In this document: positions 40,901 through 53,408 of the stretch, piece by piece
Position numbering within the stretch: the first letter of the stretch is position 1
Layout: the number at the start of each line of letters is the position of its first letter
Assembly: GCA_000499405.2 (NCBI GenBank)
Contig: HG738140.1
Location: forward strand, 1,176,188 to 1,240,187
DNA from: Onchocerca volvulus
Lineage: Eukaryota > Nematoda > Chromadorea > Rhabditida > Onchocercidae
Length of the DNA: 64,000 bases
Reading direction: 5' to 3'
Notes under the pieces: model-generated
Told to the model about the DNA's origin: nothing
The model's input: only the letters and a program-made list of their open reading frames with translations
Database searches by the model: none
Made by a program: the position numbers and the translations under genes

Positions 40901-41093
40901 AAGTACAGAAGTCTCAATTTTTTCTTTTTTTTTTTTTTTCAGAAGAGGTAAACCGCTATTTTTATCAAAACGTCGTGTCGAACGTTTGATTGCAGACTGG
41001 GAAACGCAAACATTTGAACATTTAGTCGTGAATTTCTTTAATTTTGAGGATCTAATATCGTATCTTCGTGATGCTCATTATGTGCTTCAGTAG
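25970..41093 (+). CDS. ubr3: UBR3-type E3 ubiquitin ligase (UBR box, RING, C-terminal cap)
   Basis: A very large N-recognin-family ubiquitin ligase. About 40 exons, roughly 1,890 residues, the size of animal UBR3. Exons: 25970-26074, 26360-26475, 26654-26793, 27208-27297, 27577-27700, 27782-27905, 28143-28238, 28517-28625, 28857-29104, 29258-29386, 29544-29664, 29881-30108, 30402-30469, 30569-30688, 31028-31231, 31434-31561, 31758-32012, 32298-32484, 32835-32995, 33380-33539, 33829-34052, 34332-34529, 34796-34940, 35121-35225, 35456-35540, 35928-36064, 36216-36326, 36418-36539, 36639-36726, 37044-37186, 37293-37366, 37757-37926, 38135-38290, 38697-38821, 38998-39084, 39245-39398, 39756-39853, 40116-40355, 40716-40855, 40943-41093. 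The UBR box spans about residues 130-200 ([28 protein letters not shown]). HIPLHRHLS and MQGMNLN mark UBR3 rather than UBR1/2, and no ClpS domain follows the UBR box. The RING (CPIC...[10 protein letters not shown]...CPVCR) is near 1200-1330. The C-terminal cap holds [20 protein letters not shown]. Uncertain points: exon 16/17 borders, the 5' end of exon 37 (39675 is also in frame), and a one-base frame break in exon 33. Confidence 0.92.
26169..26193. repeat. (TG)n microsatellite in UBR3 intron 1
   Basis: A short TG run interrupted by one TTT. Confidence 0.9.
39381..39442. repeat. 31-bp tandem duplication at the exon 36 donor of UBR3
   Basis: Copies 39381-39411 and 39412-39442 differ at one base (CTGACAAGT versus CTGATAAGT). 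Each carries the end of the exon (TACAAGTTGCTGA) and the donor AA|GTATGTC, so two equal 5' splice sites lie 31 bases apart. Confidence 0.95.
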
Positions 41094-43975
41094 AGAACCG
41101 TGAATCTTGCTCTGTTCATACTTATTGTCAAAGAACGCTCTTCGTACTTAAAAAGTAACAGAAAGTTCTAAATAATTCCCTAGAATATTCAACTTTTTTT
41201 TTTGTTTTATGGAGAAAAAGATTGTAATTTAAGATTATTACGGGACATCCTTTCAATTGAATACCTCGAAGTTTTGTGCTTATGTTTAATATAATTATCT
41301 GTTCTTTTTCAATTGCTACTCACTTTTGATTTTTTAGTTCATAGATTTATCAAAAAATAATTGAAAGTTTCAAGTAGTTCCCTAGAATATTCAAATTTTT
41401 TTTCCTTTTTTTTTTTTTGTTTCTGAACTACTTGATGAGGAACTTCAAAAATTGGAAAGGAGAGACGATTAGAAGATTTGGAACTATATAAATCCCTAAG
41501 ATTTGGAACCTATAAATCCATTTAGTATGTTTCAACTTTACAAGCTGAAATGCATTGAATTTGATAGGAATCATGAAAGCAAAATATTAGAACTGAAATA
41601 TATTAAACAGACTAATTACATGGTTTCAATGCTTTAGTTCCAGGATTATTGTATGGCATTTTGTTCTTCCTTGTACAAATTGTATTTATCCAACTTCGTT
41701 ATGCATAGATAAAAATAATAATTTATGCGTAGTGTTAGCAAACTGCGATATGATTTTATTTAATTATTAGAATTAAATTGAGTGATCTAAAATTAAATGG
41801 AAATTTATTCACTTTCGAAATTACGGCTAATTGGTTTTTTTCTGCTTAATACTCAAATCTTATATAAGTCTTTATTATTTCGAAATTATCTTTTTGTCTA
41901 GTGTGCTGTGCTTTTTATTAATTTACTAGTTATTGTCTCGTAGAATTTGTCATTCAAAAAAGGAAAAATGTTTTGATATTTTGTTATTTTACAGACTAGA
42001 TGAATTTATTAAATATTTTTTATGGAAACCAATTAAGTATATGGACTTATGCATAAGAAAATCTCGAGCAAAAGCAATTAATATCATTGTTGGAGTGTAA
42101 ATTGTACAAGAAAAAATCCATAATTGGTACATATCATTTAGAAAAAAATTGATTTGCTATGAAGTTTGATTTACGATAATGATACTAGTTCAAAAATGCT
42201 TCATCATATTCTGTTGTAAGCCATCATTCTCAAGATAATGCTAACATATATTTCATCAATGGAAATGCTTAACATGAACAGTTTTTTGAAATTAAAACTG
42301 TTATTCAGTCATCATTCAATTTACATTTTTCTGACTTACGTGTGAATAAGCCCAAAAAATTGGTCTCATTTATTTAATTTATCATAGGTTTATTTTAAAT
42401 CAAAGTTTTTACTTAATATTTATTAATTTAATTGGATGATCCATTAGTTAGTAAAATTGTTAGAGTATCAGACTTGTCGTAATTTCGTTTTACCTAAGCA
42501 TCCATGAGATAAATGATAAATCAAAAAATTCAGCTATTCTCGAAACATAGAAACATTTCACTTTGATTTTTTATATGTTTCAGAATTCATTTAATTTTTT
42601 CTGCTGTGGGGAATTATTCAGCTTATCTGAAGTGTACAATGAAACAATCGAACGAGTGGTACACATTTTAAGATATCGAAAATTTCATTTCTACATTCTT
42701 CTGAACTGGAAAAAAAAAAACTAACATTGGCAATAGAATTCGAAAAAATCGGATCGTTGAATTTTTAGTAAATTTTAAAATGCGCATAAATTCATAAATG
42801 AAGCCCAATTCCAAAATGTATTCCTGAAGTTATGAATTTAATATTTACTACACGACGGTTATCTTTCTTTTGAAAGTTTTCCGAAAAATAATCATTTGAT
42901 ATATATATATGTATAATTAGACAAGGCATACGATATCTTAATTTAATAAAATTTTTTTTTAATAAAATTGGCTATAATCGTAATAATTTTATCAGCTGAA
43001 AGACTGATAGAAATGAAAAGACTAATGCGATAATAATTGAACCACAAATATTGATAACATCATGAACAAATATGAATAAACCTTGTATTGTGCATTGAAA
43101 AATATTCATTTATCATTATTATGTTATTTTAAAATAAATAAAAGAAAAGCAACAAATACAATTTAAAATTATTAAATGACAAAAAATTCAGCTATTTTTT
43201 TTTTTTATAAAAATGCGTTACATAAATATATTCGAATTTTTTTTAACAAATAGATTTCTTAAATTTTTTTATAATTTTATAAGGAAACAAATTTTAATGT
43301 TATATTTGAATATTTTTGTTAAAATTATGTGAAGGAATTTTTGTGTATGATTTTCAAAAACAAAACAAAAACAAAAAAAAGAAAAAGAAAAAATTTAATT
43401 GGCTCAGAAGTTAGCCAAGCATTTTTTTTAATTGTTTTAAATTTTCTTTTGGGTGATTCACGTAGTTATATTGCCATTAACAAAATGGATTCTAATATTA
43501 CCATTAGATTTATTTTATCATTCTTGATTCCCCTTACTGACACAACCTTTTAACTGCAGAATCATTTCTTGATACCCAGATTCATTCATTCTCGTCCACA
43601 ACTCCTGCCATCATTGATCATATTTAATTGATATTTTATCTTTATTTTATTTAACTTGATTTCCAATTATTTTACTAATTAATAAATCTTTGCCATACAC
43701 TACATTTGTCCATAACGCATTTGTTGGGAAAAACATGAACTTTTTTATTCTTGCCCATTTAAAAAAAAAAAAAAAAAAAAAAGAAAAAGCATATGATAAT
43801 ATGATGAAAAAGAAACTTTTAAGAACAAATTTACAAACAGAGATCACAGTCTACATCAAAATTCCTTCATTTTCTTTTGAGCTCGCAAATTATGCATAAA
43901 ATTATATATAAACATAACATATATATCAAATAATATTATCATCATTAATTAACTGGAATAAACCACAACGATTTG
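41094..43975. other. Convergent intergenic region, UBR3 / SNAPC3
   Basis: About 2.9 kb between the tails of two genes. It is AT-rich with homopolymer runs and no supported gene. It holds a 25-base near copy of a UBR3 exon segment at 41209-41233 and a pair of TTCCCTAGAATATTCAA blocks about 200 bases apart (near 41176 and 41380). No clear AATAAA lies close after the UBR3 stop. Confidence 0.6.
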
Positions 43976-46900
43976 TTAGTACTGTAGAATGGATGGATCC
44001 ATATAGATATATGCTCTAGAATCGATATTCCGACGATAAGAGAGAATATAATGGAAGCTTCGATAGCAGTCATCGCACATATGAGCTGGACTTATCGGGA
44101 AACTTTCACTTTCAACTATCCAGCTGAAAGAAGAGCAAATAAGCGGTTAAGAAGTATTGAAAAATGCGCAAATGACTAAAATACGAATACTCATCACTTC
44201 ATTTTCTCCTAATATTTCCCTTTTCCTCCGTTTTGCCTTATATAAATGATCAGAAAATGGTTCCTAATCAATCGTTGTCAATCCATCATTTTTGAAATCA
44301 ATTTAGTTATAGAAAACAATGATTTACTCCGCAATTCGTTTATGGCATGTAATGCAGTAGTTTTCCACGCTTGTATCGGACAGTTTCTGAGGAAAATCAA
44401 TCGGATAATCTTGTACATCCATCAGTCGCAAATCGGTGAAGAAGAAAACATGCTCGCAATTACCCTGGTGAACATAAACATATGGATATCCAAGGTGACA
44501 TACCAAATCTTTAATCTGAAAATAAAGTTAGACAATAATAAAGAGAGAGAATATAATGGAAAACTATGGCTATCTTAAGCTAAGAAATGATCGGACTTCA
44601 CTTTTTTCTGCAATGTATTTCTCATCCCTAATTTCTCATCAGATTAATTAGGGTGATTATATTATATAGCATTACTGCAGTATGAAATGGGAATACTAAG
44701 ATTTATGTTTTGCTTTCACGCATATTTCTTATAATATGAATGAAAATATTTGCATTGGAAAGATTTAAAATTGATCAAGAAAGTTAATGCTATAATTACC
44801 TTGCCCTCGTTGAGACTTTTGACTTGTGTTGGACCAAAATCTTTTGGTTTTCTTTCCATCCATTTACGTATAGGTCTAAAAATCAAGAATGAATTTTAAA
44901 AAAACATATAAAAATGAAAAAAAAAAAAAACATGACGTAAAAAAAGCTAGCGTGAAAGTTTAGGGAATTAAAAAATTTTTCCATGATTACAAAATTAAAT
45001 CACTTGAATTAGACTAAATTTCCTGAAAATTAAATTTTCTGAATTTCTAAATCCTGTATATACCCGAGAAATGCCCTCAATTCAAAAAATTGCAGAAATC
45101 CATATATATATATATATATATGTCGTTTATGATAAACACTTACCAAGAGCAACAGAGGAAAGAATAGAGTTATAAAAGATTAGCAAAAGTGATAAAAACA
45201 AATTACTCTGAAATATCTATGTGGGGCTCAATTTTTGAATTATCGATTTGTGACAATGTTTCTTTGGATCCAATATAAGTTTCGGCAATATAAAATGTGT
45301 CATGAATAAACAAGAATGACGACGGATATCTGAACTGAAAAATATATATCTTAGACTGCGCGAGAAAAAATGAAATCTTCGAAAACCAAAAAATTTTCTT
45401 CCGTTCAAATCAATTTAACTACTCTTAAGGAAAAAATTTAAGCATTATAAAATGCAATTGTAAAATAAAACCGAAAAATCCATAAAATTTCGTACCATGT
45501 TGAAATCATGCAGCTGCGGCACTTTATCTTCATCAACTGCCGTTCCATAATCTGCGGTGCATCGAAATAAACCGTGTAACTCAAGCAAAGATGTCTCACC
45601 CCGTAATAGAAATCGCCAATATGGACGCAACTATGAAAAATTGGTTCATATTTTAATTCATTTCTACTTAGATGTGGAAGATTTGTGAAGTACTTTGTTT
45701 TCAAGTATAGGCTCTCTTCTTATTATCCTACCATTTAGTGCACGGAGGAAATATTTCTGTAAATCTTTAAACATTAGCTATATAATGAAACATGCATAAA
45801 ATTTACAACACAATTTCAATTAATTTTCTATAAACATAGTCAATGCAATTTAACTTTTTTAAGTAGAAACGAAACGTAAAATAAGCTTAGTTTTGTTAAA
45901 AATGAAGAAGTTTTAAACTTGGAAATTTGTCGAAGACTTTCAATGATTTACCGTTGCATTTCGTTTTTCTAAATACTCCAAAGCTTTATTATATGGTTTT
46001 AAAATGACGACCGTTACCACGATATCATTTACTACGGATTGTTTATATCCATCATTTCGACAGTGCCTCATTTCCTGAAATTCAATAATTGTAATAACAC
46101 GAGAATCTAAAATATCATCAAATAAAGTAACCTTAGTTACCAAGAAAAGACAGTTGAAAACATGACTGTTTAAGTTGATCTTCCATCTGCACCTTAATTC
46201 GGTGTCAGCAGTATAAACTTACATTTTCGTTATAATCACCATATTTGAGTACAGTACTACCGTAGCACATGCTTTGTTGTATATTCCTTCTCATCTTCAA
46301 ATCTTGTTCACGCTGTCTAAATTGAAGAATGCTTCAATCTCGTGTGATCTTTTCTCAATAGTAATTAATTTCTTTAATTTTTCTATTAGTAACACTCTAT
46401 TTCCAAAAAAAATCTTAACTTCTGCAGCACAAATTCTATCTGCTTCAAATAACAAGATAGAAAATATGAAACAAAATGGAAAATGTGAAATAAAAGAAAA
46501 AAAAAAAGAAAATATGAAAACAAAATTTGGCGAAATTTTACCGTGGATCATCGTAAGGACCCGCTGGCTTCTTCTTGATGGGATTAAACATATCCAGCAC
46601 TTTTTTTTTCAATCTGTAAATTAAATGAATTTTGAGTCTTTCTATATCAAAGCAATTCGATATGCAGTAGAGAAATATTCAAAAGAGAAGTAAAGAAGTT
46701 GGAAGTTCTAACATTCCTTATATCCAGTAAAAGTTATAGAAAAATATAGGATAGAAATACTTAATGAATAAAAAAATTTTTGAATGAAAGATACTCTAAT
46801 GTACTAGTGTACTAGTGATAATTATACTAGTGATAAGAATTATACTATGAAATTTTCGATGACTGAAAATATTAGTGATGACATACTACAATCTGCTATT

Positions 46901-48243
46901 GCATCATTAACTTGCATACTTCAAAGTTTCTAATTCCGTATCGGCCGGTATATCTTCAAGATCAACTTTCTTCCGAAACAATATATCTCGTTTATTGAGC
47001 AAAGCAAAATGATTGACGCTGAAAAAATCGCTTTAGCATAAAGCAATCCCTGCTAAGATAGAAATTTAAAAACAAGATAGGAAGATACCAGTGCAACTAT
47101 AAAAAAGTTAAATCATAATTTCGCATTTTGAAAGATGATGTCAATTTAACATTTTATATACTGATAATTAAAAAAATCAATAGTTTTTGACTTTTATTAA
47201 AATAAATAAGGATTTAAGCTTGATATCACTATTGAAAATCATGCTGGAAGAAAATTCTATTCGAAATAAACAAAATATGTTCTATAGAGTAATATAGTGG
47301 CAGTGAAATACAATATAGATTTCCATAATTTTTGTAACGTTATGGCAATGTATTTTGATGTTTTAAAAATATACGTTCGTTTTAAAAAAAAGAAAGAAAA
47401 AAATGAAAATTCTATATTTCTTCTTAAAAAAGGAAAAATTGATTTCATGTTTCGTTCAAAAAATCCATATCTAATTTATTTTAGGAAAAAAGTTTGCATT
47501 ATGCTTAGTTTTTAAAAAAAGATAAATTAATGCTATGCTTAATTCAAAACAATCATGAAACGAGAAATTCACTCAATGATTATTTTAAAAAAATTTAAAA
47601 TGCAAATTATAACATGAGTAAGTGAAACTTACTCTAAACTGGAAACCATATCTCTCGCATCATCATCCTGCATACCGAATATCTTCTGTAGTTTTGCAAC
47701 TGTTGTTTCATTATCATCTATCGTTTCACTTTCAAGTAATACACGCTTATGAATGTGCGATGGTGCTTCAGGCATATCAGCTGGATAACTGAACTCGACT
47801 AATGGTTCCAATCCAACAACATTTCGTAGACAATCTCGTTGCTTTTGTGCAACCTAATTTTATTAAAGCCATAATTCAAATGAGGCATTTTAATCAATAT
47901 ATATCAACGTATATACTGATATTACACTGATATCTTAATTTTATTATAGATTTAAATTTTTTGTCGGTAAGAATTCCAACTAAAAGCTCCGAGATTTCAT
48001 CTATTTTCAGAAGTAGGGTAAGAAAGATGAAGAATGAAAAGAATGATATGAAGATGATTTTGAAATCATCATCAGCATCACCAAAAAGCTCGGGCAATAC
48101 TAGAACTTTCTGAAGACATTTTATTCAAGAAATCAATTAATGTTTGTGAAAAAATAAACAACTACCTGTCCGAATGTATTGAAATTGACAAGAGGTGAAA
48201 TGAATTCATTTTCCTCTGGTTTAATAATCTTATCCATCGCCAT
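43976..48243 (-). CDS. snapc3: snRNA-activating protein complex subunit 3 (SNAPC3)
   Basis: Subunit of SNAPc, which binds the proximal sequence element of snRNA promoters and recruits RNA polymerase II or III. Exons in order: 48243-48166, 47853-47633, 47018-46920, 46613-46542, 46316-46223, 46074-45952, 45630-45496, 45334-45207, 44875-44800, 44515-44328, 44123-43976; 453 residues. The C-terminal half carries the family signature: HDTFYIAETY near residue 265, IRKWMERK, LGYPYVYVHQGNCEHVFFFT near 340, then a zinc-type Cys set YCITCHKRIADW and HMCDDCYRSFHY. All metal-ligand positions I can identify are kept. The N-terminal half is poorly conserved, as is usual. The ATG follows a TTTTTTTGCAG acceptor by 24 bases. 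The C-terminus stops soon after YMDPSILQY. It is divergent from EIF2D (448 bases between starts). Confidence 0.9.
45104..45121. repeat. (AT)n run in a SNAPC3 intron
   Basis: About nine TA/AT units. Confidence 0.9.
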
Positions 48244-48691
48244 CTTTGCTTTCTTCGCTTGTCTCGTCTGCAAAAAAACATAAACAATCTTTTATCTACA
48301 ATTAAGCTTGAAAAACTTTAGTTTTGATCCTTTTATGGTTACGACAAAATATTATCATATCTCGCTGAATCTTTTCAAACTGAAATTTCGATTATGATGA
48401 TTTGAATCCGAAATCGAAGACTTCTAAATGATTGGAACATGGCTCATGCATACTAGTCTAGTTCTTATTCAGGTAGTGATCTTAACTTTTTTATTTGCCA
48501 TGGCAAAGTATATTGCCCATGAATTTACTTATTACAAATATCCGATTGATTTTACGATCAATACAATAACTGATACGATTATTTTAATGAACGAAATAAT
48601 TTCATGCAATGTTTCATCGATGATTCTATGCAATGATTTTATTATCCGGGAAGTTTAAATCGCGAGATAAATTGGATACTAATTTGAGGCG
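48244..48691. promoter_or_regulatory. Divergent intergenic region, SNAPC3 / EIF2D
   Basis: 448 bases between two start codons on opposite strands, so both promoters must lie here. It contains the probable trans-splice acceptor of SNAPC3 (GCAG ending 24 bases before its ATG). A 76-codon open frame at 48428-48658 looks accidental. Confidence 0.5.
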
Positions 48692-51600
48692 ATGTTTCAG
48701 AAACCGTTTACGGTAAAAAGTGACACCAGTGTCCGGAATTCGGACAAGTTTGTTACTTTCTTTAATTAACTCTTTAATTATCAGTAACAACTCTTATCTG
48801 ATCAATCAGTGATTTGATTGAGAAGCAATTACATTCCGAATTTGAACTTTCCGAAATAAAGAAAAGATTAATAAAATGAGAAATAATCCAGTAATACTTA
48901 TACATTAAACATATCCATAATGTTGTTAAAACAAAATAAATTTTCTTAAATTTAATTTTGTTATAGGAAGAAACTATTGGCTCGTTTACCTCCCATTGAT
49001 GGTATCACCAACAAAACGATGGCTTCTATAATGCATGTGAAATGCTACAAAGGCGAAAATGTGATTGTTTACAATTTTGAAAAAGAACCTTTGCTGTTTA
49101 CCATAGTAGGCGAAGAGATACTTTATCCTACAGGTTCGTAAAGTTATTCGAAAAGATTGAAATGAGATATGAAATGCTCGTATTTTTGTCGTATGATTGA
49201 ATACAAAAAGCTTATCCATATTCCTTGTGGTAGCTGATGCAAAAGACCTTTACAATCAATAAAAAAGCGATTAATGTATAAATGAATTCTAGATTAATAA
49301 AGGAAAAATAACTAATTAATTCTATCTGTTCTTTTTTTTTTATCTTTCAGTTTACCTAACGTGGAGAATCCCTAAAGCATTCCCTGTACTTGTTATCAAT
49401 GAGTTTGTATATAAAAAGCTGTTGCAGGGAGCCGATTTATTTCTTCAGGGTGAGCAGTTTTTCGAAAATTTTGAGATCTTACTAAAAACTATTTTTATTT
49501 TATTTTAATTTCATTTTAGGTGTAATTCATCCATTACGAGAAACTTTGGAATTTGGTAGTCATGCAGCAGTAGCGATATCTGTCTTAACATCATCGAATC
49601 AGCTTCGAGGTGATTATTTTTATCCTGTCCTGTTTATGAGGATTCACTTTTTTTTTCTTTCTAATAAATAATTTTTTCATTATTTTATCCATCATTCTGG
49701 ATTATCAGTAGCATGCAACACTGCATTTTGAAGTATCATGTGAAGCTTATTTCCCTCAATTTTCAGCATTAGTAAATAATCTAAGCTTTAGAGGAAATAG
49801 GTTGAACAAGGAATAATCTATATAACGAAAACCTTCTTTTATATAATCTTTGATGGTAGAAAATGCAAAAAATATGCATCTTCTTTGATAATAGAGAATG
49901 CATTTCTATCTTTCAATGTCCATCACCTTTATACGCTTCGCTCCTTTTTTGAGTATTAAATGAAAATCGGCTTATACTGTAACCTCGTGCTCTTGATTCT
50001 AGAAGTATTTGTATCAATAAACATTTACAAATTAGTTGATAAACTGAGAAATGATTAGAATTTGTAATTAAATTAATGGATTATGGATATTGAGCAACTT
50101 TAAAATTTTTTTATGAAAGCCGGTCATGGCCTGATTGATTTCCATAAAAACTGTTTTGAATTTTCGATAAAGTATCTTTGTTAGTCTCATAAATCAACAA
50201 TAATATATGTATATTTAAGGTCCTGTAGCTGTAGGATATTCATTAATGTCATCGATGCAAATGATTGCGAATGGCATGCAAGGACCAGGTGTTCGTTTGT
50301 TGCATTTCTATGGGGACCTGCTTTGGTTAGCTTTTAATATATATTTATATGTAATATATAAATAGTATACATATATACATATATGTATAGACTGCTTTTG
50401 GAACTTTTTCTTAAGATGTATGGTATTTTAATGTTGCTGGACTAGTATATGTCTACATTTTCAAACTTCCTACCATTTCAATGATTCATGGTATTCATGT
50501 TCGACGCAACTCTACTTTTGATTATTACTCTGATTATTTCTTAGCTATTCTAGTACCGTAGCCATTTTTTATAGTTTACATTTTTCCGATTTATGTATTT
50601 AGGGATGTAGGAACTCATGCGCAACCCTTGGAGGTCTCAATTGAAAGGCTGGGTTTAGCAAATGCATCGTGCAGAAATTATGAAAATGAATTTCCATCTT
50701 TGGGTTCCTTAGTTTTGGATGATAATACAAACGAATTGCTTGTTGAAGCAGTTAAAGACTCATCATTTGACGTTTGTTTGGATGATAGACAAAAAAATGA
50801 TGAACCAACTATTGTTCCGGAAGAGGAGGGTGAAGAAGAACTTGTGGATTTCGATACAATGGAGAACTTGGTAAGTTTTTCTATAGTTATTTTTTGTCCA
50901 TTCGATATATTTTGAAAATTTTGTTTTTTCGTTTCTCTAGTGATTTTGTAATATTTCACTAAGACTATTAATATTTTTTGAAATCTTGTATTTCTTCAAG
51001 TTCTATGAGATGATTAATAGTTCTGTGCAAATTAAATGTGCATTTCATAATAAGTCTTATGCATGGAAATTTATAATAAACTACAAAATTGTTCTGAAAT
51101 CATGGAAAAGAGTTTTCTTTTTTTAGCTGAAACGTTGTTTTTTGGCTGCACTGAAGTATCGCGTAACACAAAAAGGACAACTGCCGTTGGACATTGGAGA
51201 ATTTTATTCACGCTTCCTCCTCCCGTGCATACCATTCGGTCGACGGATTGATATGAAAAAAACAGTGTACAAGAAATTCAGTGTCTTCTTGGAAGATGTC
51301 AACAAAAACGAAAGTGAACCCATTGTAAAACTTATAATGAATAGAAATAAAGGATCAGGAATGATTGTAGAGGTTTGAATTAAAAATGGCATTTTCCATT
51401 TTCCTTTCTTTTTGAAATATGCGGTGTTCTTAACATTTCTTTACAAAAATTGAGTTTTCTATATCAGACTTGTTAATTAGAAGGGTGACATTTTTCCTAG
51501 TTAATTAGAAGGGTGACATTTTTCCTAATTTGCTGATCTGAGTACATTATATCCTTTGTTTAAGAATATTCTAGCAGTCATTATCATTAGAAAAGGATTT

Positions 51601-52708
51601 AAATGACGAAGATATTTCTTTATCGTTTAAATTTTTTTGAATCATTTTTAAATTTACAGTTGTTAACGTTTCAGATAAACTGGATGCATCCACTGTTGAA
51701 AAATTTCAAAATAACTGATGAGAAAATTGATGATATGAAAACTGAACAGAAACTGATTAAAGTGGACGATTATCTTGCTATTACCGAACCAGTTTCAGCA
51801 ATTTTTCGGAATCAGTGTGGAAAAGGTGATTTGATGGATAAGACACAAGTGAGGCAGATAATCACTGCATACGTAAAAAGCATGGTAAGTTATATATTCG
51901 CATATTAGCTTTTAGATTGGCTTCAGAACTTTAATAGTCTTTTCCCAATTCTATTAATTCAGTTTCTTTTTTTTTTTTTTCAGTTTCTCTTCAGTTTTGT
52001 ACAGAATTGATTTCTTATATTTAGGTTATTTTTATTAATGTATTGAGCAAAATTATCTAGACAATTTAAATCACAAGAACTTTAGATACGACTGTTTTGA
52101 CATTGAAAGTACTGGGAACAAAAAAGTTCCTATTTTGTTGAATGTTGATGTCAATTCCGTTGTTGCGGTTATTTTGAAAGTGATTTAAATCTAAGCATTA
52201 TGCTTAGATATTTTAAGTTATTACTTTCCATTTTTAGAATCCAACCATGGAAGGAAAACTGATCTTACCCAGTGACAATATATTAATATCTTTATTGGGA
52301 TCTCGTGAGCCAGTGGATTGGAATACGTTGTTCCAAAAAATTATGTCGAAAATGACGAAAACCTACATAATTACATGGGCTGATGGGCGACAACTGATAC
52401 AGAAATCAACGCTACCAAAAATTACATTCAAGGTAAAAATTTTCTACTGTAGAAAAAGTATAGACATCCGATTTTTCTTTTTTCTACGGGACGTTTCAGC
52501 AATAATGTTTGATATATAAATTGCAGTGCAATAGATTATGAGATACAGCGTAGGACTCCTATACTATTCTTTTGTATAATATTGATATCAAAAAAAAATT
52601 GTGATAGCGTCAACATTTAAATATCATTGTACCGGCTTATTCAGGATTTGCTTTCTTCCTGTTGGTCATTTTTTCGAGTACTCTGTTTGTTATTTCAGTT
52701 ACATTAAA

Positions 52709-52739
<31 letters not shown>

Positions 52740-53408
52740 ATATATATATATATATATGTTGGAGGGCAACTTACAATTTTGAAATGTGAAATGAAGTTGA
52801 AAAAGACTTCCTATTATTTTAGCATCAACTTTTTGGAAATTATGCCATTTCCTTTTTTTTTTTCCTAGATTGAAAATCGCGCTGGTAATAAGAAAGTAAC
52901 TCTGGTGAATAATCTAAGCATTTATGGAATCGATTCTAAAAAATTTTGTCGCGAAATACAAACAGGTGTGGCAACAAGTGCTGTTGTTGTGAATAATGCT
53001 GTAGAATGTCAGGGTCCTCAAGTTTTGGTGCAAGGAAATCAAGTGAATTTTTCTTCTTTTTTTCTCTTTCATTATTTTAGCTTTTTAATATTTCGAGACC
53101 ACTTTCTGGGAGGAATTTTGTATCCTGAACTTTGTTGGAAGATCTGGAACGTTATAATTGAAAAGATATGATATTTTTGAATAAATTGATCTGATTAGTA
53201 GCTAAGCTTTTTTGTAATACAAAGTTTGACAAGTTATGTTATAGTATCACGAAATTCATTTTGAAAAGATCTTGGCTATGGTTTCAATTACAATCACTAT
53301 TAACCTTCTTTTTTTTTTCAGATTCTCTTCATCAGCAATCTTCTTTCCAAATATGGTGTTGAGAAAAAATATATGACAGGTCTCGAACTCATTCCAAAGA
53401 AGCGATAA
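48692..53408 (+). CDS. eif-2D: Eukaryotic translation initiation factor 2D (EIF2D / ligatin)
   Basis: A cytosolic factor that can deliver tRNA to the ribosomal P site and recycle 40S subunits. Exons: 48692-48747, 48967-49133, 49351-49449, 49520-49609, 50220-50325, 50603-50870, 51127-51372, 51675-51884, 52238-52432, 52869-53042, 53322-53408; 565 residues. Landmarks: N-terminal MFQKPFTVKSDT followed by KKLLARLPP, a PUA-containing region (about 40-180, with YPTVYLTW and GADLFLQG), an acidic linker (EEEGEEELVDFD), the SWIB/MDM2-like middle (CFLAALKYRV near 275, DMKKTVYKKFSVFL), and a C-terminal SUI1 domain (RAGNKKVTLVNNLSIYGID near 485, VLVQGNQ, YGVEKKYMTGLE). Length matches the family (about 580). 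The start is fixed by similarity to the conserved MF-K-F-VKS opening. No damage is seen. Confidence 0.95.
51472..51527. repeat. 28-bp perfect tandem duplication in an EIF2D intron
   Basis: Two identical copies, 51472-51499 and 51500-51527, of a unit beginning GTTAATTAGAAGGGTGAC. It is a recent slippage-type duplication. Confidence 0.95.
52711..52757. repeat. (AAAT)n(AT)n microsatellite in an EIF2D intron
   Basis: About seven AAAT units followed directly by an AT run. Confidence 0.95.

Noticed and set aside
47894..48114. Minus-strand open stretch with LPELFGDADDDFK after a CTTCAG, as an extra SNAPC3 exon
   Set aside because: No donor keeps the frame between its neighbours, which already join cleanly in phase 0. 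The rest of the stretch is a Phe/Leu run from T-rich intron.
48428..48658. 76-codon hydrophobic ORF between SNAPC3 and EIF2D
   Set aside because: Lies in a 448-base divergent promoter region. Its apparent membrane segment comes from T-rich sequence and there are no flanking splice sites that extend it.
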